Below are positions 32,801-44,056 of a stretch of 64,000 bases of DNA, in pieces. The translations under genes were made by a program, and so were the position numbers. Numbering within the stretch: position 1 is the first letter of the stretch; every line of letters begins with the position of its first letter. The DNA lies in assembly GCF_001632365.1 (NCBI RefSeq), contig NW_024468513.1, forward strand, positions 60,374 through 124,373. The letters run 5' to 3'. Source of the stretch: Laetiporus sulphureus 93-53 (taxonomy: Eukaryota > Basidiomycota > Agaricomycetes > Polyporales > Laetiporaceae). Below the pieces are notes generated by a model. The model worked only from the letters and a program-made list of their open reading frames with translations. It did not search any database and was not told the DNA's origin.

Positions 32801-33453
32801 TCTCTTCTCGCTGCCTGTGAAGGAGTTCCAGATCGTCGACTTCTTCCTGCCGAAACTCAAGGATGAAGTGATGAAGATTATGCCCGTTCAGAAACAGACC
32901 CGTGCCGGACAGCGTACGCGTTTCAAGGCATTCGTCGCGGTCGGTGACTCTGATGGCCATGTCGGTCTCGGTGTCAAGTGCGCGAAGGAAGTCGCGACCG
33001 CTATTCGCGGAGCCATCGTCCTCGCCAAGCTCTCCGTTGTTCCCGTCCGACGGGGGTATTGGGGTGCTGCGCTCGGTGAGCCGCACACTGTGCCCTCGAA
33101 GGTCAGCGGGAAGGTCGGTTCTGTCATGTGCCGGCTCATCCCCGCACCAAGAGGTACTGGTCTCGTCGCCGCCCCCGCATCGAAGCGACTGCTGCAGATG
33201 GCCGGTGTCGAGGATTGCTACACGCAATCAAAGGGTTCAACAGCAACGATGGGTAACTTCTTGAAGGCAACCTTCGCTGCGGTGCGTATTCATGTTGTCG
33301 ACTCTTGTATTGTATAACTAATCGATCTTGCAGATCACAAAGACATACTCATTCCTCACGCCCGACCTCTGGCGCGAGATCCCTCTGTCGAAGTACCCAT
33401 ACGACGAACACAGCATGCACCTACAGCTTGCCCAGGCCAAGAAGGCGTATTAG
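32568..33453 (+). CDS. RPS2: 40S ribosomal protein uS5 (S2), canonical copy A
   Basis: Exons 32568-32677, 32735-33281 and 33334-33453 give 258 residues. The N-terminus is an RG-rich tail ([20 protein letters not shown]), followed by the S5 N-terminal fold ([54 protein letters not shown]) and the S5 C-terminal fold. The end [20 protein letters not shown] is the form expected for fungi and animals (PDLW). uS5 lies at the mRNA entry channel of the small subunit; the RG tail is a typical arginine-methylation site (family knowledge). Copy A keeps every conserved position I can recall, so it is the likely working copy. Confidence 0.95.
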
Positions 33454-34742
33454 ACGGCTTTCCATCCCTGTACCATATCGCATGCTGTCAAAATCTTCGG
33501 GACGCGAAGTCCGTCATGCTAGACTTGCTCCATGCATGTAATCCACGATATTTTCTTATTCCATGACATACATAGCGGAGGGATCGTCAGCAGAGCAGCA
33601 GTATATGATCTGGCTTGAAGCCTGCGGGTGGATAGTATGATTGTCATCCGTTCATTATTATTTGAGGTGCAATATCTCATTCAGCCTAGCTAGCTAAGCT
33701 CAACGTGGCAATATCGCTTACCTCGTGAGCATGCCGGTGTTCACGGCATACAATTAATTAGACTATTGACTAGCGAATCATCTCTGGGTAAGAAGTTAAC
33801 AGCCGTTAAATCCATGCATCGTGCCGAGGAGACGTGAGAGGCCTTGTGCCTCGTACGCAGATTACGTAGGAAGTAGATAATGCGACAGCTGAGCATCAGA
33901 GAAACTCAAATCCGCCTTAAGATGCCTTCAAAAGACAGTAAGTCTCAACACCTCCTTGTTCGGAATTTTCTCCGGGTTGGGAGCTTCCTTTCATGCGTAA
34001 CTAGCGAGAACAAGTCGATTTGAGTTTCAATGATGCATGGGAGCTTCCCTGTGATCGATATCCCCCAACTCAAAAAAGGAGATTTATAGGTCTGCCTAGG
34101 GGAGACAAATAGGAGCTGCCTTCACCTTCAAGGGTCTGCGTCAGGAGGCATCCGGGCGTAAAGCCTGCACCCGACTCATCTAGGAAAAGAAGTGCCTTGT
34201 CGCACATCGCTTTTTCATCTTACTTCCATCGCCTTGCGGCGCACTGGGACCATGTTGCGGAAATGAACGGCACTGGGTACCAGCATAGGTATCGATTATT
34301 CATCATGTCGCATTTTCCAGTCTGTATCATGCATGTTCACCTCCACTCGAGAAACATTGAAGAGTGGCTCTGGCATGCTTACGTTTGGTCAAAAGCGGCA
34401 CTTGCGGCAGCTTCATAATCTGCAAGTGAATGGGTACACCGTCACGGTTCATTCATCATAAAGCCTACATCAGGATTTTCAAGAAACAAAATAGGACCGG
34501 TGAGCACTATGTGTCTACGGAAATGCGCCCAGGGTGCGCGACCGACGATCAACCACGGATGACATACCAAGGTAAGTGTTAGTCTGCTCTTCTGTGGACC
34601 TGTCATGCTTGCCGATGCCAGACTGGACTGGGTAAATAAGAGGTGCGGTGTGCAGCCGTCTGACCTGTTCTCTCCTCTCGCTCCTCCGTGCATCAGACCA
34701 AGTTCACCACTGATATTCCTGTTATCGAAATTTTATCGCGGG
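33454..34742. other. 1.3-kb spacer between uS5-A and antiporter-A
   Basis: Absent from unit B, where the spacer is about 250 bp. 33928-34025 resembles the first about 150 bp of the window (AAAAGACAGT then CTCCTTGTT and TTTCTCCGGGTTGG), so part of it is a dispersed repeat. No gene seen. Confidence 0.55.
33928..34025 (+). repeat. Dispersed repeat shared with 28-150
   Basis: Short blocks match the left end of the window in the same order: AAAAGACAGTGAGTC-like, CTCCTTGTT, TTTCTCCGGGTTGGGAGCTTC and GCGAGAACAAGTCG. The gaps differ in length. It may be a degraded mobile element or a copy of the peptide-cluster flank. Confidence 0.55.
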
Positions 34743-37152
34743 ATGGCTCTGGATCTGGTGCAAGTACGTGTGTCGTCACCTCATTCATTGTCTATCTCAT
34801 AGACTCGCTTTACACACAGGTCAGCGATCCCAGCATAGCGTACATTGTGCTGGGAGGATTCGTTGTCTTAGTGAGTGTTTTGTTTCATTTCGCACTTCTC
34901 CAGGGGTATGCGATGTTTTGGTGTACATGAAGACCTCGGAGAGTTCGCAACTTCTTATCACCAAAGTCTACCACTGGCGCATAGTTTTCTTACCGAGAGT
35001 GCTGATTTTTTGCCTCTCATAGTTTAGTATCGTGTCGTTGCTTGTGAAGGATAAGGTGATCATGAAACAATTGTCGCTTGAAGTCGGCTTATAGACCAAA
35101 TCTAGTTCTACATTAGTGAGGTCGTGCTCGGGACTGTTTTCGGTATCATTATCGGTCCATCCTGCGCCAACGTCTTCGATCCTCGATCATGGGGTAGCCA
35201 TTCAAATATCATCACACTGGAAGTCATGCGCATCGTTCTGGCGACTGGTCTGTTCGCTATCGGCGTCCAGCTGCCGCGGTCATACATGGCAGACCATGTC
35301 AAGGGGCTCCTGGTAATGGTTGTGCCTACGATGGCGTTCGGATGGGTGGTGGTTGCAGGCATGTGCGTTTCTCCTAGCCTACCGGTTTGTCTGATATCGG
35401 TTGCGTTTCCAGCTGTCATCTATGGTTTGTTCTCGCAGTACAACTACATCTCAGCGCTCGTAGTGGCCGCGTGTCTGACGCCGACAGACCCAATTATCAG
35501 TGCGGCGATTATCGGTACGGATTTTGTATCGTGACTGCGTCTCCATTGGTTAACACGTTTATAATGCCAGGCGGGAAATTTGCAATGAAGCATGTACCTC
35601 CGAACCTGCGTAATGTCCTGTCTGCGGAGTCTGCCGCCAACGACGGCCTGGCGTACCCTTTCCTGAGCATCTCAATCTATCTCACAGTCGAGAGCACCCG
35701 TCGGGAGGCTATTGGCAAATGGTTTTTAGTAGGCTGGTTGTGTAGGTCTCACAAGTGTTCTCCTGCTGCATGCACTGAGTGTTGGCTGTTTCTTTCTCTC
35801 AGACCAAGTCATACTGGGCACTGTGCTCGGCGCAGTCTTAGGCAAGTGCAATCCGGATGATTCTTTGCGATGCGCTGACCTCGTAGCTCACAGGGCTCGC
35901 GTTTTGTCGCCTGATGAAAATCTCATACCGCAAGGGGTTTATTGACCGCGAATCACACCTGGCCCAATACCTCGCCTTCACGCTTTTTACCATTGGCATA
36001 GTAAGTACTCTGGGTAGCGACGACCTGTTGGCAGCCTTCGCTGCAGGCTAGTACTTATTCATTCGTTTCAACGATACAAACACATGCTCACAACCATCCA
36101 GGCACTGCCATCAATTGGGATGGGCACTTCAACGACCAGATAGAGAACGAAAGTTTCTCATCAGTCCTTGAACTGCTGCTGAACTGTGGTTGCTTCATCT
36201 ATATTGGCGCATGGCTGCCCTTCGACAAGTACAATTCACCGGAACTTGGCATCACGCCGTGGCGCCTGGTCGTACTCTTCATCGCGATCCTGTTTCTCCG
36301 ACGGATTCCTCCTTTGCTCCTCCTGTACCGGTGGGTGCCGGAGATATTCAACTGGCGGGAGGCTTTATTCTCTGGACATTTTGGTGCGTCCACTGTCGAA
36401 TGATCATTCTCTTTCTGACCAACACACTGTTTCATTTTACAGGACCCGTGAGTATCGGTTATGAGTTAACCCTCGCCTTCACTAAACTTGTGTCCCAAGA
36501 TGGGCGTTGGGGCAGTATTCGTCTCTACCCTGGCCACTACTAGACTTCCCACGCCTCACGATCCTCCGCAAGACCAAGCCGAGCTGCTCGCTGCCACTGT
36601 GCAAATCATCGTATCTTTCATCGTTCTATGCTCCATCATCACCCGTAAGCGCATAGAAATCTCACTCAAACGCCATCTTATGCTCTCCCAGATGGCCTTT
36701 CTATTTCAGTGTTCTCCTTCGGCAAGAATGTCTGCTCCCATACGGTCTCCATGTCGCACACCTGGAGATCCCGCAACGTAGCCGCCGAAGAATGGCTCAT
36801 GTGGAGGCGCCTCACGGGCCAGGTGTTGCACCTACCCGCCCTCCCCAGCTTCTCTCTCAAGCAGGCCAAACCGGCCGAATTAACCACGGCGGAGGAGGGG
36901 CTGGAGAACGCAGGGCCGGTTGTGTCGCCTGCTGGAAGTATGCGATCCTCCAAGGCAGGCGAGATGAAGTCCAAGACAGGCGAAATGGTCCGCCCGCGCA
37001 CTTCGTTGCGGGACGTGCTGCGCAATTTACTGTCCGCGCCTGGCCATAACATTACGGTTTGTGCTCTTGCCACATGGTGTCGTGTTTTTTTCCAATGCTA
37101 TAGCCAGGTCCGTCTGGACGGCGACGTAAACGTCCTGCATGAGCCGGTCTAG
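34743..37152 (+). CDS. NHA1: Na+/H+ antiporter copy A (fungal Nha1/Sod2 type), C-terminally truncated
   Basis: Thirteen exons: 34743-34763, 34820-34870, 35023-35055, 35106-35358, 35413-35514, 35571-35741, 35803-35841, 35894-36046, 36102-36383, 36443-36447, 36500-36644, 36692-37056, 37108-37152, giving 554 residues. The membrane core carries TPTDPI, SAESAANDGLAYPFL and the paired acidic residues of GSDDLLAAFAAG that are essential in Sod2. Donors after exons 4, 7 and 8 are GC, and exon 10 is five bases long. GVELP of the family is GVQLP here. In the last exon a stop follows HEPV; the homologous tail of copy B continues about 100 residues, and its remnants (QTPKSVYVSPDQL) lie after the stop, so a deletion truncated this copy. 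It may still function, since the tail is regulatory in Nha1. Confidence 0.8.
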
Positions 37153-38352
37153 CGTGCAGACCCCGAAGTCCGTGTACGTCTCGCCAGATCAGCTGAGCCT
37201 CGTGGAGAACGACCCGCAGGCGCGGTCGTCCGGCATGAGCGAGCACCCCTAGCCGACACATAGTCAAAGATGGTGTATCCAATAACATAAGCTTGTGGCT
37301 CCGAAGAGTTACAATGGTTTCGAATCGCGGTCGGAGGTAGAATGCGTGCGAAGAATGAGACATAGGTCGATAGAAAATTGTATAACTCGTGCACACCCTT
37401 GCATTTCCTTGGACAATCAATTCATCGGGATCATTGGTTCACCTGGTCGATTGTGCATCTATCCGCTGCTTCGTAAGAGGGAGGGACTGAAGACTAGCAA
37501 GCAATAGACATGATTCGCGAGCCAACATTTGTGCTACCCATTGCCAGCCGCTACTGACTGATCGTTCACGGGAGGTGAGACTAAATCATTATTTTCTCTG
37601 CAGCGACTCGATGAGGAACGAGGCTCTTCCCGTCCACTTTCGTGTATCGCTCGGCGCGTTGGGACGGCGTAGCCAGCCGAGTTGGCCACTATCATTCAAC
37701 GGGCCACTTGTGCAATCGAAGTCGATCCGTATCGTTTGAGGCTCAGTGAAGGAGGCTCCTACTATCACTCAGCTGCCCTGATGCCAATGATCCCAGAATT
37801 TTCTGGGTCTCTCACGAATGTATCCGACAACACCTGGTTTTCGCGTTTGCCCTCGCTCGATCTTTTTATTGTTATAAAATAGTACACGTCCGTTGACGTC
37901 TTACAGCTTGAGACTAACTGTGCCGGCACGACGTGCGGTGATCCGAGGGCCCACCACTGAAACATCTGGTCTGCATTTGTAATCTATAAGAACGAAACCG
38001 CACAGTAAAGACATAGGTCCAGATCAAGCGAGGCGAGTGAAAGACACACGTTAATCCTATCTTTCGTGCAGTAGTTACATCCGGCACTGAGAGCACAAAC
38101 GTGGAATAGAAGCCGCTGAACGTTCGAAAATATATCAGCGATGTGAGGTGAGCGTCAAGAGGATTTCTGCGAAGACGGTGATTACGGGGGTAGGGGGGGA
38201 GGTGTAATTGTGGTTGCGACAAGGTATGATGCGGGTACGCCATAGGCCATTATGAACGTGGCAACGACATGCCGTATCGAGCTTGCTCGTTGGCCAGTTG
38301 TTTCGCCTTCAATGTCCTCTCAGCATCGGATACTGAATCGATGTGAGTTCAT
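37153..38352. other. Spacer after antiporter-A
   Basis: 37153-37255 holds out-of-frame remnants of the antiporter tail. 37255-37540 is duplicated 3' flank also found at 44055-44320. 37540-38352 is unique, with no gene recognised. Confidence 0.55.
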
Positions 38353-39624
38353 TCAGTCAGGTATCCAAGAAGCGAAGATGACGCACGTCAACATGTTCTT
38401 ATTGTTCAGTTTAGGAAAGCGCACACAGATCTCTGCGCAAACATTGACACGCTGTGAGTCATCCAACGCAGGATCGAATGAAGTATAGTCTATGATCACG
38501 GCTTGCAGCTCGGCAGAATGCCCCTCAGCTAAAAGCTCATCAATCTGAATGCAGACCTCCGGATCAAATGCATCAAGCCAGGCATCTGTTTCCCTTTGTG
38601 AAAAGTCTACTATGGAGAAACAGATCTTTCTAAGGTCTTTTGACGATATTGTGTTGAGCAGAGGCTGCAGCACACTCCGGACAAACGGTGCAATGTTATT
38701 CATTTCTCAAGTGCTGATTCGCAGATCCAGTGCCTGCAGATTGATATTGCTTCAAAGCTGATAGGGTGCACTCCAAAAGTATGAGTCATCCTGTGCATGG
38801 AACACTATTTGTTTGCATACTCACAGAGCAAGGGCTGGATGTTGCCACCAGTGTTGTTCTCTAGTGTACTGAAAGTGATTGTTGCCTCCTCGAGCCTCCT
38901 GTTGGCTATGTTCAACATGCCTTGAGTAAAAGCAAGAGCGGCCGCGGTGACTTGTGAAGATAGGTTGAGTGTTTGAGGATAGCTCGATCCAGCAGACCGA
39001 GTAGAATACGTCCAATGCCTTCGACGCATGACAGGTCATATTCAAGGGAAGTCAATGTCCTCAAAGCATGCGATGGCGTTCAGGCAGTGAAGCCATGGAC
39101 TTCGTTCGCTCCAGCCCAGAAACATGCAAGAAAGGTGCTGCAGACGAGGAAATGAACAAATGAGCTGAAAGAAGGGGCTCGCCGATGGCAATGTCACATT
39201 CTGTAGCGACAGTGATGTGATATGACTGAATTCGCGCAAGCGCCAAAACACTAAATTGTGCATAGAGCACTGCTCGAAGCTGACCCTCTTGAACTCAAGC
39301 GAGGCCAGCTTTGGAAGTTTCCCTGGCAGCGTTACGAGAATCGATGCCAACCCCGGGCCTGTCTCGAGGGATCCGCGTCAGTGACCTCGCACAGGCGATC
39401 GCCTGTTTCCGAGTGCGGAGCCTGCTCTTCTCGAACAAGACCGCACGGCTCTCGGCGTACCACTCTCGGCAAACGAGGGCGCAGTTCAACAGAGTCCGTC
39501 TTTCATTATCATATCTTAATGAATTGAGATGGTCGATGATGCGCTCGCAGATCTCGGGTGGAAGGCGCGGCTGAGGATGATTGACGGGTGGGACTGCATT
39601 GGCGTCCGACACCGGGGCGACCAT
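38353..39624 (-). pseudogene. F-box/LRR-like gene, disabled
   Basis: Minus strand. The start MVAPVSDANAVPP leads into an F-box (PRLPPEICERIIDHLNSL ... LLNCALVCREWY). After QAIACARSLT the frame breaks, and the LRR-like part resumes in another frame (LPGKLPKLASLEFKRVSF, HITSLSLQNVTLPSA). A second break lies near 39040, where LAFTQGMLNIANRRLEEA follows in a third frame. A TGA interrupts the join into the C-terminal block (38703-38353, NNIAPFVRSVLQPLLNTI). Missing sequence after the F-box suggests an internal deletion. Such proteins are a large, fast-evolving SCF substrate-receptor family in polypores (family knowledge). Multiple independent lesions make a sequencing artefact unlikely. Confidence 0.65.
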
Positions 39625-40202
39625 GGCAGGATCGGACTGCTTGCATGTTGTTGTATGAGCAAGTGTCCGAGAACATGGTTGTAGCTGCTCACGAGTGGGT
39701 TCAATGTGCGCGAGACATGGCCTGTCAAGATGGAGGATGACAATGATGCAGAGGATGTCGACGAGAGGGAATACGACTTAGTAGTAGGTTGGATGGCCTG
39801 TGGCGACTTGGAGGTGTGGAACCTCTTATATATGTAACGAACGCTTCGATACCACAGAACCGCAAACCTTCACGGGTCCGATATGGTCCGCTGATGCTTA
39901 CACAGCCTCTGTTGATCATTGCATACCTCCATTGTGCAAGGATAGAGGCTGTGGCACTGTCCTAGCATTGGACATATTTGAGCTCCTATGTTCTCTGTCT
40001 GTGATCTCAAGATTAGGGACGTACAACACACAGTCGCCGCGGCACCTTTTGAGTTCACAATCACACGTATGATCTGTGAGTGGTTCCTTTCGCGGATGGC
40101 ACCCGTGCGACTCCTTGAGTCAACGTTCAACGTTGCAACCCTCGGCGTCCACGCCGCTCGCGCTCTTCTTTTTGACTGCATTTATCTCCTCTGCGACGAA
40201 CA
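39625..40202. other. Spacer before uS5-B
   Basis: Unique sequence up to about 40150; the last 50 bp belong to duplication unit B. No gene recognised. Confidence 0.4.
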
Positions 40203-41091
40203 ATGGCTGACACTGGACGTGGACGCGGTGGATTCGGGCGTGGACGTGGTGACAGGGGACGTGGCCGTCGGGGCCCTCGCCGCGGAGGCCGCAAGGACGA
40301 GGAGAAGGAATGGTAAGCCCTACTGTCTGCCGATGTCGCGAACGATTGCCAAACGTGGCACGAGCGTAGGGTGCCTGTCACGAAGCTCGGTCGTCTCGTG
40401 AAGGACGGCAAGATCAAGGAGATTGAGGAGATCTATCTCTTCTCGCTGCCTGTGAAGGAGTACCAGATCGTCGACACTCTCCTGCCGAAACTCAAGGATG
40501 AAGTGATGAAGATCATGCCCGTTCAGAAACAAACCCGTGCGGGGCAGCGCACGCGTTTCAAGGCATTCGTCGCGGTCGGTGACTCTGATGGCCATGTCGA
40601 TCTCGGTGTCAAGTGCGCGAAGGAAGTCGCGACCGCTATTCGCGGAGCCATCGTCCTCGCCAAACTCTCCGTTGTTCCCGTCCGACGGGGGTATTGGGGT
40701 GCTGCGCTCGGTGAGCCGCACACTGTGCCCTCGAAGGTCAGCGGGAAGGTCGGTTCTGTCATGTGCCGGCTCATCCCCGCACCAAGAGGTACTGGTCTCG
40801 TCGCCGCCCCCGCATCGAAGCGACTGCTGCAGATGGCCGGTGTCGAGGATTGCTACACGCAATCAAAGGGTTCAACAGCAACGATGGGTAACTTCTTGAA
40901 GGCAACCTTCGCTGCGGTGCGTATTCATGTCGTCGAGCCTTGTATTGTGTAACGAATCGATCTTGCAGATCACGAAGACATACGCATTCCTCACCCCCGA
41001 TCTTGCAAAGAGAGAGAATGCTCAGTTGAAGTACCCATACGACGAATACAGCATGCACCTACAGCTTGCACAGGGCAAGAAGGTGTATTAG
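40203..41091 (+). CDS. Ribosomal protein uS5 copy B, divergent
   Basis: Exons 40203-40312, 40370-40916 and 40969-41091 give 259 residues. It is almost identical to copy A from about residue 130 to the end of exon 2, but carries unusual changes elsewhere: GHVDLGVKC instead of [19 protein letters not shown] instead of [10 protein letters not shown], and a last exon reading [20 protein letters not shown] in place of the conserved PDLWRE form. The reading frame and splice sites are intact. It may be a specialised or relaxed paralogue, or an early pseudogene. From 40600 to 40925 only one base differs from copy A (32970-33292), including the start of intron 2. Confidence 0.9.
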
Positions 41092-41337
41092 TAAATTGTC
41101 ATACGTTTCCCGAACCACGAACATTATTTAAAATACAACATCAGATTTGGCCCTAATTAGTTCAATGAAATTGAATTTCGGCGAAATAGCCGGCCACGTG
41201 CTAATCTTTCGTACCGGCGTTATCTGGATAAGGAGGTGCAATGAGCAGTCGTTTGACCTGCTCTGGATCCTCTCGCTCCTCCGTGCAACAGCAACAAGTT
41301 CATCACTGATATTTTTGTTGTCAAATCTTGTCGCGAG

Positions 41338-44056
41338 ATGGCTCTGGATCTGCTGCAAGTCCGTGTGCCATCTCACTCATTGTTTCCTTCGCAAACTCGC
41401 TGTACACATAGATCAGCGATCCCAGCTTAGCGTACATTGTGCTCGGAGGGTTCGTTGTCTTGGTGAGTGTTTGTTTCATTTCGCACTTCTCCAGGGATAT
41501 GCGATATCATTGGTGTGCACAAAGACCTCAGAGACCTCGCAGCTCGTTATCGCCGAGTCTACCACTGGCAAATATCCCTCTCAACAAGCCTGCTGATTTT
41601 GTTTTGCTCTCACAGTTCAGTATGCTGTCGTTGTTGGTGAAGGAAAAGGTGATCATGAAGCAAATGATGCTTGAAATTGGCTTATAGGTCGGATCTAGCT
41701 CTACATTAATGAAGTCGTGCTCGGGACCGCTTTTGGTATCATTATCGGTCCATACTGCGCCAACGCCTTTGATCCTCGATCATGGGGTAGCGATTCGAAT
41801 GCTGTCACACTGGAAGTCATGCGCATCGTTCTGGCAACAGGTCTGTTCGCTATCGGTGTCGAGCTGCCGCAGTCATACATGGCGGATCATGTCAAAGGGC
41901 TCCTTGTGATGGTTGTGCCTACCATGGCATTTGGATGGGTAGTGGTTGCAGGCATGTCCGTTTCTCCCTAGTCTACCGGTTTGTCTGATATCCGTTGCAT
42001 TTCCAGCTATCATCTATGGTTTGTTCTCTCCGTACAACTACATCTCAGCACTCGTGGTCGCCGCGTGTCTGACGCCGACTGACCCTATCATAAGCGCGGC
42101 GATTGTCGGTACGGATTATGTCTCGTGACTGCGTCTCCATTGGTTAATACGTTTATAATGCCAGGCGGGAAATTTGCAATGAAGCATGTACCTCCGAACC
42201 TGCGTCGCATCCTGTCTGCGGAGTCTGCCGCCAACGACGGCCTGGCGTACCCTTTCCTGAGCGTCTCAATCTATCTCACAGTCGAGAGCAGCCGTCGGGA
42301 GGCTATTGGCAAATGGTTCCTAGTGGGCTGGTTATGTAGGTCTCACAAGTGTTCCCCTGCTGCATGCACTGAGTGTTGGCTTTTTCTTTCTCTCAGACCA
42401 AGTCATACTAGGTACTGTTCTCGGTGCAGTCTTGGGCAAGTAGCATTTCTGGGTGATTATTTGCGATACGCTGACCTTGTCGTTAACAGGGCTCGCTTTT
42501 TGTCACCTGATGAAGATCTCATACCGCAAGGGGTTTATTGACCGCGAATCATACGTGGCCCAATACCTCGCCCTCGCGCTTTTCACCATTGGCATAGTCA
42601 GTACTCTAGGTAGCGATGACCTGCTAGCAGCCTTTGCTGCAGGTTAGTACTTGTCTACATTGCTCTTCAATTATTCAGATCCGTGCTCACAACCATTCAG
42701 GTACTGCCATCAGTTGGGACGGGCACTTCAATGACCAGACAGAGAACGAGGTTTTCTCATCGGTCATTGACCTGCTGCTGAACTGTGGTTGCTTCATCTA
42801 TATTGGCGCATGGCTGCCCTTCGACAAGTACAATTCACCGGAACTGGGCATCACGCCGTGGCGCCTGGTCGTACTCGTCATCGCGATCCTGTTGCTCCGA
42901 CGGATCCCGCCTTTGCTCGTTTTGTACCGGTGGGTGCCAGAGATATCCAACTGGCGGGAGGCTTTATTCTCTGGACATTTTGGTGCGTCCACTGTTGAGT
43001 GGTCATTCTTTTTGGACCAACACACTGATTCATTTCATAGGACCCGTGAGTATCAATCGTGACTCAAATCTCGCTTTTACTGAATACCAGACTTGTGTCC
43101 CAAGATGGGCGTCGGGGCAGTATACGTCTCCACCTTAGCCACTACCAAACTTCCCACGCCGCATGATCCACCGCAAGGCCAAGCTGAGCTGCTCGCTGCT
43201 ACTGTGCAAATCATCGTATCCTTCGTCGTTTTATGCTCCATCGTTACCCGTAAGCAACTGGAACTCTGAACCAAACACCACCTCATGCTCTCCCAGATGG
43301 TCTCTCCATCCCATTCTTCTCCTTTGGCAAGAACGTCCGTTCCCGCACGGTATCCATGTCGCGCACCTGGACATCGCGCAACACTGGCGCCCCCGAGTGG
43401 CTCTTGTGGACGCGCCGCGCAGGCGAGGTGCCGCATTCGCCCGCCAGCCCGAGCCCCGATCTCGAGCAGGCCGAACCGGCCACGGCGGAGGCGGGGCTGG
43501 AGAACGCAGGGCCGGTTGTGTCGCCCACTGGAAGTATGCGATCCTCTAAGGCAGGCGAGACGACCCCCAAGACTGGCGAGACGATCCGCCGGCGCCCTTC
43601 CTTGCGGGACGTGCTGCACGATTTGGTGTTCATGCCTGGCGATGAGACCCCGGTATGTGTCCTTGCCATTCGGTGTCGTGTTCTTGCTAATGCTATAGTT
43701 AGGTCCGTCTGGGCGGCGACGTGAACGCTCTGCGTGAGCCGGGCCCGGATTATCAGAACGAGCCAGAGCTCCCTTCGGAGTCGGATCTGCGCACCCCGAA
43801 GTCGGTTCGGTTTGGCGATGGTAACGAAGAGGAAGGCGAAGAGACTATGCAAGACGAGTCCGTCGGGACGGACAACGACGCGCAGGAGAGCGTATCGCCC
43901 GTCTCTATCGTGCAGACCCCGAAGCCCGTGTACGTCTCGCCAGATCAGCTGAGCCGCGCAGAGAACGAGCCGCAGGCAGGGCCGTCTGGCATGAGCGAGC
44001 ACCCGTCGCCGACGCAGGGTCAGTCAAAGACGGTACACTTCCCCTCCGCCCAATAA
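41338..44056 (+). CDS. NHA1: Na+/H+ antiporter copy B (fungal Nha1/Sod2 type), full length
   Basis: Thirteen exons: 41338-41358, 41412-41462, 41616-41648, 41699-41951, 42007-42108, 42165-42335, 42397-42435, 42490-42642, 42701-42982, 43041-43045, 43105-43249, 43297-43652, 43703-44056, giving 654 residues with all phases consistent. Membrane core: GTAFGIIIGPYCAN, GLFAIGVELPQSYM, TPTDPI, ESAANDGLAYPFL, LGSDDLLAAFAAGTAISWDG, GHFGPMGVGAVYVSTLA. The hydrophilic tail starts HGLSIPFFSFGKNV, as in fungal plasma-membrane exchangers, and ends in an acidic Pro/Ser-rich region. Members exchange Na+ or K+ for H+ (established). Two introns use GC donors (after 41951 and 42435). Exon 10 is five bases and supplies the Pro of GHFGPMG. 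The first intron donor is the weak GTCCGT. Confidence 0.88.

Larger units (their letters stand above)
32510..37540. repeat. Duplication unit A: uS5 plus Na+/H+ antiporter
   Basis: Matches about 40150-44320 in the same orientation, gene for gene and intron for intron, and continues about 250 bp past the antiporter stop. Unit A has about 1 kb more between the two genes (33.5-34.7 kb) than unit B. Confidence 0.85.

Noticed and set aside
32550..33227. 225-codon minus-strand frame opposite uS5 copy A (also 40320-40862 opposite copy B)
   Set aside because: Mirror of the highly biased uS5 codons; no independent features.
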